Assembly: GCA_963851085.1 (NCBI GenBank)
Contig: CAWKNX010000012.1
Location: 1-64,000 of the forward strand
Direction: 5' to 3'
Source of the DNA: DATFVJ01 sp963851085
GTDB taxonomy: Bacteria > Actinomycetota > Actinomycetes > Streptosporangiales > Streptosporangiaceae
DNA length: 64,000 nt
Part shown: in pieces, positions 1 to 13,841 of the stretch
Numbering within the stretch: the first letter of the stretch is position 1
How the letters are laid out: every line of letters starts with the position of its first letter
The notes under the pieces: generated by a model
What the model was told of the DNA's origin: nothing
The model's input: only the letters and a program-made list of their open reading frames with translations
Databases searched by the model: none
Position numbers and translations under genes: made by a program

Positions 1-745
1 ACCCGCTTGAGCATCTGCCTGACGATGATCTCGATGTGCTTCTCATGGATCGACACGCCCTGAGACCGGTCGACCTCCTGCGCCTCGTCCACCAGGTGCG
101 GCTGAAGCTCACGTGCGCCGAGGACCTCGGCACCTCGTCCGGATTGCCGCGCCCTGGATGAGTTGCTGCCCAACATGCACATGCTGCACTCGCCCACGAG
201 CAGCGCGGCGCATCGGACCTGGTAGGCGATCTCGTCGGTACCGTTGTCACGCACGACAACGATCTTGCGGGTCTCTCCGTCTCCTCGATCCGGACCCGGC
301 CCTTGGCCTCACTGATCGGTGCCATGCCCTTCGGGATCCTGGCCTCGAAGAGTTCCTGGATCCTTGGCACGCCATCGGTGATGTCCTGACCGGCCACGCC
401 GCCGATGTGGAAGGTCCGCATCGTGCGCTGCGTACCCGGGGCACCGATGGACTCAGCGGCAACGATGCCGACCGCCTGGCCGACGTCCACGCGCTTGCCC
501 GTCGCCAGCGAGCGGCCATAGCGCTTGGCGCCACGCCGATCCTGGAGTCGCAGACGAGGACGCTGTAGGTGCGGATGGTCTCCACGCCAGCGGCTGCCAG
601 CTTGTCGATCATCGGCTCCGTGGTGTCGGTGCCGGCCTTCGCGAGAACCCTGCCCTCGGCTTCCACGTCGGCCGCGAGCGTACGGCCCGTCCCGGTGTTC
701 TCGACGTTGACGGGTTGCGGCCCTTCTCCGCGATCCGCATCGGGA
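1..745 (-). pseudogene. rpoC: rpoC 3' part, broken by several frameshifts; runs off the left edge
   Basis: This stretch encodes the continuation of RpoC after residue 881, but only in pieces spread over all three minus frames. Recognisable pieces in order are IPMRIAEKGR, VENTGTGRTLAADVEAEGR, a YGRSLATGKRVDVGQAVG piece, TMRTFHIGGVAGQDITDGVP, TRKIVVVRDNGTDEIAYQV and QGVSIHEKHIEIIVRQMLKR. At least six single-base indels are needed to join them. Conserved positions are also altered: the last Cys of the second zinc site reads Arg, and the trigger-loop region reads ESIGAPGTQR instead of QSIGEPGTQL. Roughly the last 100 residues lie outside the window. Either this is low-quality sequence at a contig end, or the copy is genuinely decayed. 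Confidence 0.8.
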
Positions 746-3391
<2,646 letters not shown>

Positions 3392-3445
3392 TTATTCATC
3401 CCCTGGGTAGATCGCGGCTTCCGGAGCATGCCTGGACGACACGCC

Positions 3446-6910
<3,465 letters not shown>

Positions 6911-7365
6911 CAGGGGTCCTTCCGAGCTTGAGACGGACAATCATCGCACGCACGAATACGCCCTGCGGGCTCACCGCGGGAAGTTCGAGGAGGGCCGAGG
7001 ACGTTAGAGTGCAGCGCAAATAAGCAGCGTAGCCGAACGCTACACCGCTGTCAAGCGTACCCCTGTTATGAGATTCACATTGCTTTGCAGCATCGCTCGT
7101 CAACGGCCGTTCGTCAAGCCCGCACACCGATATACGAGCATCTCAGCGGCGTGAGGGACACCACAGCACGCAGCAGGTGTAGGTCCGCGATCAAGCGGGT
7201 AGACCCACTGATTCCCCTAACGACTGCGCCGCGGCCCACCATTCCCGGTGCAGCGACGGTCGGTGGTCGCTCCTGCCAGGGCAGCACCGCCCTGACGGCC
7301 GCGGCGCCCGATCATGAGGTCCGCGCGGGCGCGGCGGCCGTTCCGGAACGCGTCATCGCGACGCG
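6911..7365. other. rplL-rpoB intergenic region
   Basis: About 450 bases between the rplL attenuator hairpin and the rpoB start. I see no gene in it. It should carry the rpoB leader and possibly a separate rpoBC promoter, but I could not pick out convincing -35/-10 boxes. Confidence 0.5.
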
Positions 7366-7401
7366 GCGAGGGCGGCCACCCGATCGGGTGGCCGCCCTCG
7401 C
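7366..7401 (-). terminator. strong hairpin after rplL (attenuator or terminator)
   Basis: A perfect 16-bp stem (GCGAGGGCGGCCACCC and its complement) closes on a GATC tetraloop, 19 bases after the rplL stop on the transcribed strand. There is no clear U-run. In other bacteria a partial terminator at this place sets the ratio of ribosomal protein to RNA polymerase transcripts, and the position fits that role. Confidence 0.7.
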
Positions 7402-7420
7402 GAAGCGGTGAAGTAGACCG

Positions 7421-7807
7421 CTACTTGACCGTGACCGTAGCCCCGGCGCCCTCGAGGGCAGCCTTGGCCTTCTCCGCGGCCTCCTTGTTGACCTTCTCGA
7501 GCAGCGCCTTCGGGGCGCCGTCGACCAGGTCCTTGGCCTCCTTGAGGCCAAGGCTCGTGAGGCTGCGGACCTCCTTGATGACCTGGATCTTCTTGTCGCC
7601 AGCGGCCTCGATGATGACGTCGAACTCGTCCTGCTCCTCGACCTCGGCCTCCGCCGAGGCACCTGGGCCGGCCGGTGCGGCGACCGCGACCGGGGCGGCG
7701 GCCTTGACGTCGAACGTCTCCTCGAACTGCTTGACGAACTCGGACAGCTCAAGGAGCGTCATCTCCTTGAAGGCGTCGAGCAGGTCGTCGGTGCTGAGCT
7801 TCGCCAT
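7421..7807 (-). CDS. rplL: 50S ribosomal protein L7/L12
   Basis: Stalk protein of the large subunit that recruits translation GTPases. The 128-residue product has the N-terminal dimerisation part (MAKLSTDDLLDAFKEMTLLE), an Ala/Pro hinge (KAAAPVAVAAPAGPG) and the conserved C-terminal domain (VIKEVRSLTSLGLKEAKDLV) ending in TVTVK. The ATG at 7807 is preceded by GAAGGA. It follows rplJ in the same direction. The gap between the two genes contains a 29-bp tandem array. Confidence 0.98.
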   Translation of the reverse strand: MAKLSTDDLLDAFKEMTLLELSEFVKQFEETFDVKAAAPVAVAAPAGPGASAEAEVEEQDEFDVIIEAAGDKKIQVIKEVRSLTSLGLKEAKDLVDGAPKALLEKVNKEAAEKAKAALEGAGATVTVK

Positions 7808-7917
7808 CGTGATGGTTCCTTCGTGTGCGCTATGTCCCACTGGTGACCGCCGGTCACCAGCAGATCTTCGGATGTTCGTGGGCCGCCCTGGTGATGAGCG
7901 GCGGCCGTGGCGTGCAG

Positions 7918-8008
7918 GGTCATGCGGGATTACGCGGGTCGTGCCGGGTCATGCGGGGTCATGCGGGTCGTGCCGGGTCATGCGGGGTCATGCGGGTCGT
8001 GCCGGTCA
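7918..8008. repeat. 29-bp tandem repeat between rplL and rplJ
   Basis: Three starts of the unit GTCGTGCCGGGTCATGCG... are at 7938, 7967 and 7996, period 29, with a degenerate partial unit before them. Each unit itself contains GGGTCATGCGG twice. The array abuts the rplJ stop codon, so it sits inside a core ribosomal transcript. Confidence 0.85.
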
Positions 8009-8617
8009 CGCATGGCTGGCCTCGGGCTGCTCCGCTTCGGCGGGCGATGCTTCGGCGGGCGATGCTTCGGCGGGCGATTCGTCCGCACTCGCTGCGCCCT
8101 GCTCCTCCCGCTTGACACGAAGCGCCTCGGCAAGCTGAGCGAGCTGTGTCGGCAGGGCATTGAACGTCGCGGCGGCGTTCGCCATCGACGCCTTCATCGC
8201 GCCCGCGAGCTTCGCGAGCAGCACCTCGCGAGGCTCGAGATCAGCCAGCCTGGTGATCTCCGCAGCGGTCAGCGCGGCGCCGTCGAGCACGCCGCCTTTG
8301 ATGACGAGCAGTGGGTTCGCCCGGCTGAAGTCACGCAGCCCCTTGGCGGTCTCGACCACGTCACCATCGACGAACGCGATCGCCGAGGGCCCGCTGAGCA
8401 GGCTGGATATCTGTTCCTCGAGCCCGGCGTCCTTAGCCGCGATCTTGGTGAGCGTGTTCTTCACCACGGTGAACGTGGCGTTCTCACCGAGGGAGCGGCG
8501 TAGCTCGGCAAACTGGGCCACAGTGAGCCCGCGGTACTCGGTCAACATGGCGCCGTTCGAGCTCTGGAATCTCTCCGCGAGCTCGGCGACCTCGGCGACC
8601 TTGTCGGCTCTCGCCAT
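8006..8617 (-). CDS. rplJ: 50S ribosomal protein L10
   Basis: Base of the ribosomal stalk; binds 23S rRNA and L7/L12 dimers and represses its own operon through the leader. The 203-residue product starts at ATG 8617, preceded by AGGAGG. The RNA-binding part (MLTEYRGLTVAQFAELRRSL) and the helix that binds L7/L12 are present. The C-terminal tail is unusual: it holds three SPAEA units encoded by a 15-bp tandem repeat (about 8038-8080), a slippage-prone extension after the normal end of the protein. Confidence 0.97.
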   Translation of the reverse strand: MARADKVAEVAELAERFQSSNGAMLTEYRGLTVAQFAELRRSLGENATFTVVKNTLTKIAAKDAGLEEQISSLLSGPSAIAFVDGDVVETAKGLRDFSRANPLLVIKGGVLDGAALTAAEITRLADLEPREVLLAKLAGAMKASMANAAATFNALPTQLAQLAEALRVKREEQGAASADESPAEASPAEASPAEAEQPEASHA

Positions 8618-8841
8618 GAGCCTCCTTCCTCGCTGCGGGCCAGGAGGACGACCCCCAGACCCTTGAAGTGCGCTCCGGGGACGACCCGGGGCGCCGGCAT
8701 GCTGGCCCGCGGGACGAGCCACGGGCCCCGAAGGGACGCGGGAAAGGCCGCGAAAGGGAAACGCCCCGGGGCGCAGGCCAGCCGGGGCGTATCAACGTCG
8801 GTGGGGTATCAGACACCCACAACAGAAGATCTGCTCACAAC

Positions 8842-8935
8842 TCACCTGCGCGGGCCGCCCGCTCACGCGGGACCTTCGGCTGCTCCGGCGTCCGTTGCAG
8901 GCGTCGAAGCAGCAACCAGCGGTCTTCGGTGTAAT
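8842..8935 (-). promoter_or_regulatory. L10 leader (ribosomal protein autoregulatory RNA)
   Basis: The transcribed strand reads CCGAAGACCGCTGGTTG near 8915-8932, followed by a helix and then CCGAAGGTCCCGCG and GCCCGCGCAGGTGAG down to about 8842. These blocks match the known L10 leader, which L10(L12)4 binds to repress translation of rplJL. It lies about 225 bases upstream of the rplJ start. TAGGCT just upstream (near 8943) may be the -10 box of the rplJ promoter. Exact ends are estimated. Confidence 0.75.
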
Positions 8936-9129
8936 ACAGCCTACGCATCGCAGGCGCCGACCGCCAAATTCGAACCAGGCAGCCCCGGTTCGACGCCACG
9001 GAAACAGCCCCGCACGCGCCGCACGGCGCACATCCGCGCAGTCGTTATGGGCTATTGATCCCGAACGGCTGCCCGCGGCGCGCCACCGCCACGCTGCGGA
9101 GACCGGCGGCTCGCCGCACCAGAAACCAA

Positions 9130-9176
9130 GATCGCGGTAACTTCTCGGAAGCATCTTCGGAGAAGTTACCGCGATC
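9130..9176. repeat. dispersed palindrome, copy A
   Basis: Perfect 17-bp arms GATCGCGGTAACTTCTC and its complement flank 13 bases that can themselves pair (GAAG-CAT-CTTC). It lies between the end of rplA and the rplJ leader. The same arm sequence recurs at 22712, 32816 and 44679. Confidence 0.9.
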
Positions 9177-9256
9177 ACGAAGCGGGCGGGCGGAGGTGGC
9201 ACACCTCGGCGAGGCGCTGCCCGACTCGGCGGCCTGGCTGGCCCGGATGAGCCGCC

Positions 9257-9982
9257 TCAGCCGGTCGGGGCTTGCTCGAGCTCGTCGGTCAAGCCCCGCG
9301 TCTTGTTCGGGTCGACGGGGATGCTCGGACCCATCGAGGTGGTGAAGGCCGATTTCCTGAGGTAGCGGCCCTTGGCCGCGGCGGGCTTCAGCCGGATGAC
9401 CTCGTCCACCGCCGCGGCGTAGTTCTGCACGAGAGCGACTTCAGGGAACGAGGCCTTGCCGATCACGAAATGCAGGTTGCCGTGGCGGTCCACCCGGAAT
9501 TCGATCTTGCCGCCCTTGATGTCGCTGACGGCCTTGGCCACGTCATTGGTGACCGTCCCCGTCTTGGGGTTGGGCATCAGGCCACGCGGGCCGAGCACCC
9601 GGCCAAGCCGGCCGACCTTGCCCATCAGATCGGGTGTCGCCACGACCGCGTCGAAGTCAAGGAAGCCGCCCTGGATCCGCTCGATCAGATCGTCGGTGCC
9701 GACATAGTCGGCGCCCGCCTCGCGGGCATCCTCCGCGCGATCACCGGTCGCGAAGACGAGGACCCTGGCGGTCTTTCCCGTGCCGTTCGGGAGGTTGACC
9801 GTGCCGCGGACCATCTGATCGGCCCGGCGTGGGTCGACTCCGAGGCGCAGGGCCACCTCCACGGTGGGGTCGAACTTCGTCGTAGCGGTCTTCTTGGCCA
9901 GCGCCGCCGCCTCGGCCGGGCTGTAGAGCTTGCTCCGGTCGATCTGCTCGAACGCCTTGCGGTATGCCTTGCTGCGCTTCAT
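9257..9982 (-). CDS. rplA: 50S ribosomal protein L1
   Basis: L1 stalk protein of the large subunit, 241 residues, usual length. It has the conserved start MKRSKAYRKAFEQIDR, the RADQMVRGTVNLPNGTGK motif and VLGPRGLMPNPKTGTVT. It follows rplK in the usual order. A GC-rich 640-bp gap with palindrome A and the L10 leader separates it from rplJ, so rplKA and rplJL are probably separate transcripts. Confidence 0.98.
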   Translation of the reverse strand: MKRSKAYRKAFEQIDRSKLYSPAEAAALAKKTATTKFDPTVEVALRLGVDPRRADQMVRGTVNLPNGTGKTARVLVFATGDRAEDAREAGADYVGTDDLIERIQGGFLDFDAVVATPDLMGKVGRLGRVLGPRGLMPNPKTGTVTNDVAKAVSDIKGGKIEFRVDRHGNLHFVIGKASFPEVALVQNYAAAVDEVIRLKPAAAKGRYLRKSAFTTSMGPSIPVDPNKTRGLTDELEQAPTG

Positions 9983-10118
9983 GTGCTGTCTCCTTCGGCT
10001 TACTGAGGAGGACGTGGTCAGCGGGCCAGCGCAGGCCCTGCCACGATTTGGTGATTGGTGCGGCGGCCAAGCCTCAGGCGGCGCCTTGGATGGCGGCGCC
10101 CTCGGTGGCCGCTTTGGG

Positions 10119-10550
10119 TCAGCCCTCGACCGTGATGCCCATGGAACGTGCCGTGCCGGCGATGATCTTCTCGGCCGCCTCCATGGTGTTCGCGGTCAGG
10201 TCGGGCATCTTCGTCTGCGCGATCTCGCGGACCTGCGCGGCGGTGATCGAGCCGACCTTGGTCGTGTGCGGCTCGCCGCTGCCCTTCTCGACACCGGCCG
10301 CCTTCTTGATCAGCTCGGGTGCCGGAGGTGTCTTCGTGATGAACGTGAACGAGCGGTCCTCGAAGATGGTGATCTCAACGGGGATCACGTTGCCGCGCTG
10401 TGCTTCCGTCGCAGCGTTGTACTGCTTGCAGAAGTCCATGATGTTGACGCCGTGCGGACCTAGCGCGGTGCCGACCGGCGGCGCCGGCGTGGCCTGCCCG
10501 GCCGGCAGCTGCACCTTGACAACCGCCGCGATCCTCTTCCTAGGAGGCAT
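10119..10550 (-). CDS. rplK: 50S ribosomal protein L11
   Basis: L11 binds the GTPase-associated region of 23S rRNA. The 143-residue protein has the typical start [33 protein letters not shown] (in part), the [17 protein letters not shown] block, and the C-terminal rRNA-binding domain ending [10 protein letters not shown]. It lies 20 bp downstream of nusG and is probably co-transcribed with it. Confidence 0.98.
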
Positions 10551-10570
10551 GTCTGCAGAATCCTAACTTT

Positions 10571-11311
10571 TCAGATCTTTGCCACTTGATCGAAGGAGAG
10601 CTCGACAGGCGTCTCCCTGCCGAAGATCGACACCAGCACCTTGAGCTTCTGGGTATCGGCGTTGATCTCATTGACCGTGGCGGGGAGCGTGGCAAACGGG
10701 CCGTCCATCACGGTAACCGACTCGCCGACCACAAAGTCCACGACCGTGCGCTCTTCTTCCTTCTTCTTCGCCTGCTCCTCGGGCTCGGGCGCGAGGAGCT
10801 GCGCGACCTCGTCGAGACTGAGCGGCGACGGCTTGCTTGAGAGCCCGACAAAGCCGGTCACACCCGGCGTGTTGCGGACCGCGGCCCACGACTCGTCGGT
10901 GAGATCCATCCGGACCAGGATGTATCCAGGCAGCACCTTCTCGGAGACCTGCTGCCTCTTGCCACCCTTGATCTCGGTCACCTGGTGGGTAGGCACCTCG
11001 ATCTGGAAGATGTAATCCTCCATGTTGAGCGACTGGGTGCGGCTTTCCAGATTGGTCTTCACCCGGTTCTCATAACCGGCGTATGAGTGCACGACATACC
11101 AGTCGCCCGGTTGCAGCCGCAGCTGCCGCTTGAATTCTGCTACCGGGTCGATCTCCGGCTCGGCACCATCCGGCGCAGCGCCGGGCGCCGTGTCGGCGGC
11201 ATCCGGCTCTGGCTCGTCAAGCACGTCTCCGGCACGACCCTCGGGCACGCCAGATTCGAGAGCCTGCTCGTCGGCTTCGCTCTCGCCCGCATGCAGTTGG
11301 GACTCGGACAC
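10571..11311 (-). CDS. nusG: transcription termination/antitermination factor NusG
   Basis: Binds RNA polymerase and couples it to Rho or the ribosome. The 246-residue product has a long acidic N-terminal extension (about residues 1-65), usual in actinobacteria. The NGN domain follows (WYVVHSYAGYENRVKTNLE, VLPGYILVRMDLTDESW) and then the KOW domain (VTVMDGPFATLPATVNEI), ending VELSFDQVAKI. The start is GTG at 11311. It lies between secE and rplK. Confidence 0.97.
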   Translation of the reverse strand: MSESQLHAGESEADEQALESGVPEGRAGDVLDEPEPDAADTAPGAAPDGAEPEIDPVAEFKRQLRLQPGDWYVVHSYAGYENRVKTNLESRTQSLNMEDYIFQIEVPTHQVTEIKGGKRQQVSEKVLPGYILVRMDLTDESWAAVRNTPGVTGFVGLSSKPSPLSLDEVAQLLAPEPEEQAKKKEEERTVVDFVVGESVTVMDGPFATLPATVNEINADTQKLKVLVSIFGRETPVELSFDQVAKI

Positions 11312-11484
11312 GGTGACTCTTTCTCTCTCGTTGTGGTGCCGGCGGGTGCCGACATGGTCCTTGGCCGGGCCGACCAGGGCCGGCCCGATGGCTCTGCCGT
11401 TGTCGCCTCGGGCGACGGCAGAGCCCGCTAGCTAGTTCCCCCGCGATCGCGCCCCGGTGCACCGTCCTCGGCGACAGCCGACTG

Positions 11485-11733
11485 CTAGCCGAATATTCCG
11501 AGCACCGCCTTCGTGAGCAGGTAGTCCAGGCCCGTCACTATCGCGACCATGACGAGCACGAACACGAGGACCACGGCCGTGTACGTGAACATCTCACGGC
11601 GGGTCGGCCAGATTACCCTGCGGAGTTCGGCGACGACCTGGCGGAAGAACAGCGCAGGCGTCGTACGGGGTCCCTTCTTGGGTCCCGTTTTGCCCCGCCG
11701 CTCGGCGGCCGAACCGCTTGTCTGAGTCGCCAT
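11485..11733 (-). CDS. secE: preprotein translocase subunit SecE
   Basis: Small membrane subunit of the SecYEG channel, 82 residues. After a basic cytoplasmic N-terminus comes the conserved amphipathic helix (FFRQVVAELRRVIWPTRREM) and one transmembrane helix (YTAVVLVFVLVMVAIVTGL). ATG at 11733 is preceded by TGAGGAC. It precedes nusG and follows tRNA-Trp, the standard actinobacterial order. Confidence 0.97.
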   Translation of the reverse strand: MATQTSGSAAERRGKTGPKKGPRTTPALFFRQVVAELRRVIWPTRREMFTYTAVVLVFVLVMVAIVTGLDYLLTKAVLGIFG

Positions 11734-11795
11734 GTCCTCACCTGAGCCGCACCGAACCGAACCGAACCTGAAATTCACACCCGAGCCGCACTCGC

Positions 11796-11868
11796 AGGGC
11801 AGGAGGGACTCGAACCCCCAACCGCCGGTTTTGGAGACCGGGACTCTAGCCAATTGAGCTACTGCCCT
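11796..11868 (-). tRNA. trnW: tRNA-Trp (anticodon CCA)
   Basis: The minus strand folds as a 73-nt cloverleaf: acceptor AGGGCAG paired with CTGCCCT, a D-arm with AGCTCAATTGGCTAGAG, anticodon loop CTCCAAA with CCA, and a T-arm with GGTTCGAGTCC. No CCA is encoded. It is upstream of secE, as in other actinomycetes. Confidence 0.97.
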
Positions 11869-12030
11869 TTGCTTTCAACGTACCGGCGACCGTCTTGAAC
11901 TGTACAGACAGCCGCGCCCGGAGTCCCACAGGGCCGCCCGCGGACATGCGGCGGCCATGCAGTGGACTGCCAGCGGCGCAAGTGTACGTTGAAGAGCCGC
12001 GCGCCGTCGAACTCACGCACCCATCATGAT

Positions 12031-12290
12031 CCTGAACGGCTCGCGCGGGGCGCGCCGTCCGGGCGCAGGCGGGGGGTCCAGGGGGTCGCCCCCCGGGGCT
12101 GGCACAGCCTGAACGGCTCACGCGGGGCGCGCCGTCCGGGCGCAGGCGGGGGGTCCAGGGGGTCGCCCCCCGGGGCTGGCACAGCCTGAACGGCTCACGC
12201 GGGGCGCGCCGTCCGGGCGCAGGCGGGGGTTCCAGGGGGTCGCCCCCCGGGGCTGGCACAGCCTGAACGGCTCGCGCGGGGCGGCCACGA
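12031..12290. repeat. 77-bp tandem repeat
   Basis: Units begin with CCTGAACGGCTC at 12031, 12108, 12185 and 12262: three nearly identical full copies and one partial copy. Each holds CGGGCGCAGGCGGGGG and the self-complementary run GTCGCCCCCCGGGG. The array fills the space between the divergent tRNA-Trp/secE block and the aminotransferase gene. The rest of the 11869-12526 gap is GC-rich with no gene that I recognise. Confidence 0.95.
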
Positions 12291-12526
12291 GCGGGTCTGC
12301 GGGGGATCCCGGGGGCGGCTCACGCGGCGCCGCACGAGTGGTCCGCGGCGCGGATCCCGGGGATCATCAGTCCGCAGGCCGTTCGGCTGGCGCGGCATAA
12401 CCGTGCGCGTCGCGCCGCACCAGACGCGGTGCGGCTGCCGGCGCCGCAGCCGATGGCCCAGGCCTGGCGGACACCCGATGGGAAAAGACGCGCGCGGCGC
12501 GCCGATGGGATGACACGATAGGTGAT

Positions 12527-13738
12527 ATGCGAACGCAGCATTCCCGCATATCAGCGCGGATATCCGCGATCTCGGAATCCGCGACGCTCGCCGTGGATGC
12601 GAAGGCCAAGGCGCTCAAGGCAGCCGGGCGGCCGGTGATCGGGTTCGGCGCGGGCGAGCCGGACTTCCCAACTCCCGATTACATCGTGGCGGCCGCGCAA
12701 CGGGCCTGCGGCGAGCCGCGCTTCCACAAATACACGCCAGCGGCAGGGCTGCCTGAGCTGAGAGCCGCGATCGCGGCGAAGACCGCACGCGACTCCGGTT
12801 ACCAGGTCGAGGCCAGCCAGGTCCTGGTCACCAACGGCGGCAAACAGGCGGTCTACCAGGCATTCGCGGCGCTGCTCGACCCGGGCGACGAGGTGCTGCT
12901 GCCCGCGCCCTACTGGACCACGTACCCGGAGTCGATCAAGCTGGCGGGCGGGAATCCCGTCCCGGTGCTGACCGACGAGCGGACCGGGTATCTGGCGTCG
13001 GTCGCCCAGCTTGAGGCGGCTTGCACGGAACGTACCAAGGTGCTGCTTTTCGTGTCGCCGTCCAACCCAACCGGCGCGGTTTACCCACCGGCGCTCGTCG
13101 CCGAGATAGGCAGGTGGGCCGCGGCGAGCGGGCTCTGGGTGATAACGGACGAGATCTACGAGCACCTGGTCTATGACGACGCCAGATTCGCATCCATGCC
13201 GGTCGAGGTGCCCGAGCTCAGTGATCGCTGCGTCGTCGTCAACGGCGTCGCGAAGACCTATGCGATGACCGGCTGGCGGGTCGGCTGGATCATCGGGCCA
13301 CCGGATGTCGTCAAGGCGACCGCGAACCTCCAGTCGCACGCGACATCCAATGTGTGCAACATCGCGCAGGCGGCCGCGCTGGCGGCGGTCACCGGTGATC
13401 TCTCCGCAAGCGCGACCATGCGCGAGGCATTCGATCAGCGCCGGCGGGTCATGGCCCGGATGCTGAACGACATCGAGGGTGTCACCTGCCCGGAGCCGAA
13501 AGGCGCCTTCTACTGCTATCCGTCCGTCAAGGGCTTGATCGGCAAGGAGATTCGCGGCACGCGGGCGGAAAGCAGCGCCACGCTAGCCGAGTTGATCTTG
13601 GAGGAGGCGGAGGTCGCGGTGGTTCCCGGTGAGGCGTTCGGGACTCCTGGCTACTTCCGCCTGTCCTGTGCACTGGGCGACTCCGATCTCGCGGAAGGGA
13701 TCACCCGCATGGCCAAACTGCTCGCAGAGGCCCACTGA
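12527..13738 (+). CDS. pyridoxal-phosphate aminotransferase class I (aspartate aminotransferase type)
   Basis: Transfers amino groups between an amino acid, probably aspartate, and 2-oxoglutarate. The 403-residue protein shows the class I fold: substrate-side GAGEPDFPTPD, the cofactor region TNGGKQAVYQAF, SPSNPTGAVYP, ITDEIYEHLVYD, the Schiff-base lysine in NGVAKTYAMTGWRVGW, and a C-terminal Arg in YFRLSCALGDSD. Its position beside secE matches the aspC-type gene in Streptomyces. The substrate is inferred from subgroup and context. Confidence 0.92.
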   Translation: MRTQHSRISARISAISESATLAVDAKAKALKAAGRPVIGFGAGEPDFPTPDYIVAAAQRACGEPRFHKYTPAAGLPELRAAIAAKTARDSGYQVEASQVLVTNGGKQAVYQAFAALLDPGDEVLLPAPYWTTYPESIKLAGGNPVPVLTDERTGYLASVAQLEAACTERTKVLLFVSPSNPTGAVYPPALVAEIGRWAAASGLWVITDEIYEHLVYDDARFASMPVEVPELSDRCVVVNGVAKTYAMTGWRVGWIIGPPDVVKATANLQSHATSNVCNIAQAAALAAVTGDLSASATMREAFDQRRRVMARMLNDIEGVTCPEPKGAFYCYPSVKGLIGKEIRGTRAESSATLAELILEEAEVAVVPGEAFGTPGYFRLSCALGDSDLAEGITRMAKLLAEAH

Positions 13739-13841
13739 GCCGCGGCACCACCGAATTTCGTTCGGTAGTGTTGACTAGAATATGGGATGCGGTGGTGGTG
13801 AGCGGGCCGTCCGTGCGCAGACCCGTCGTGAACAGGCCACG

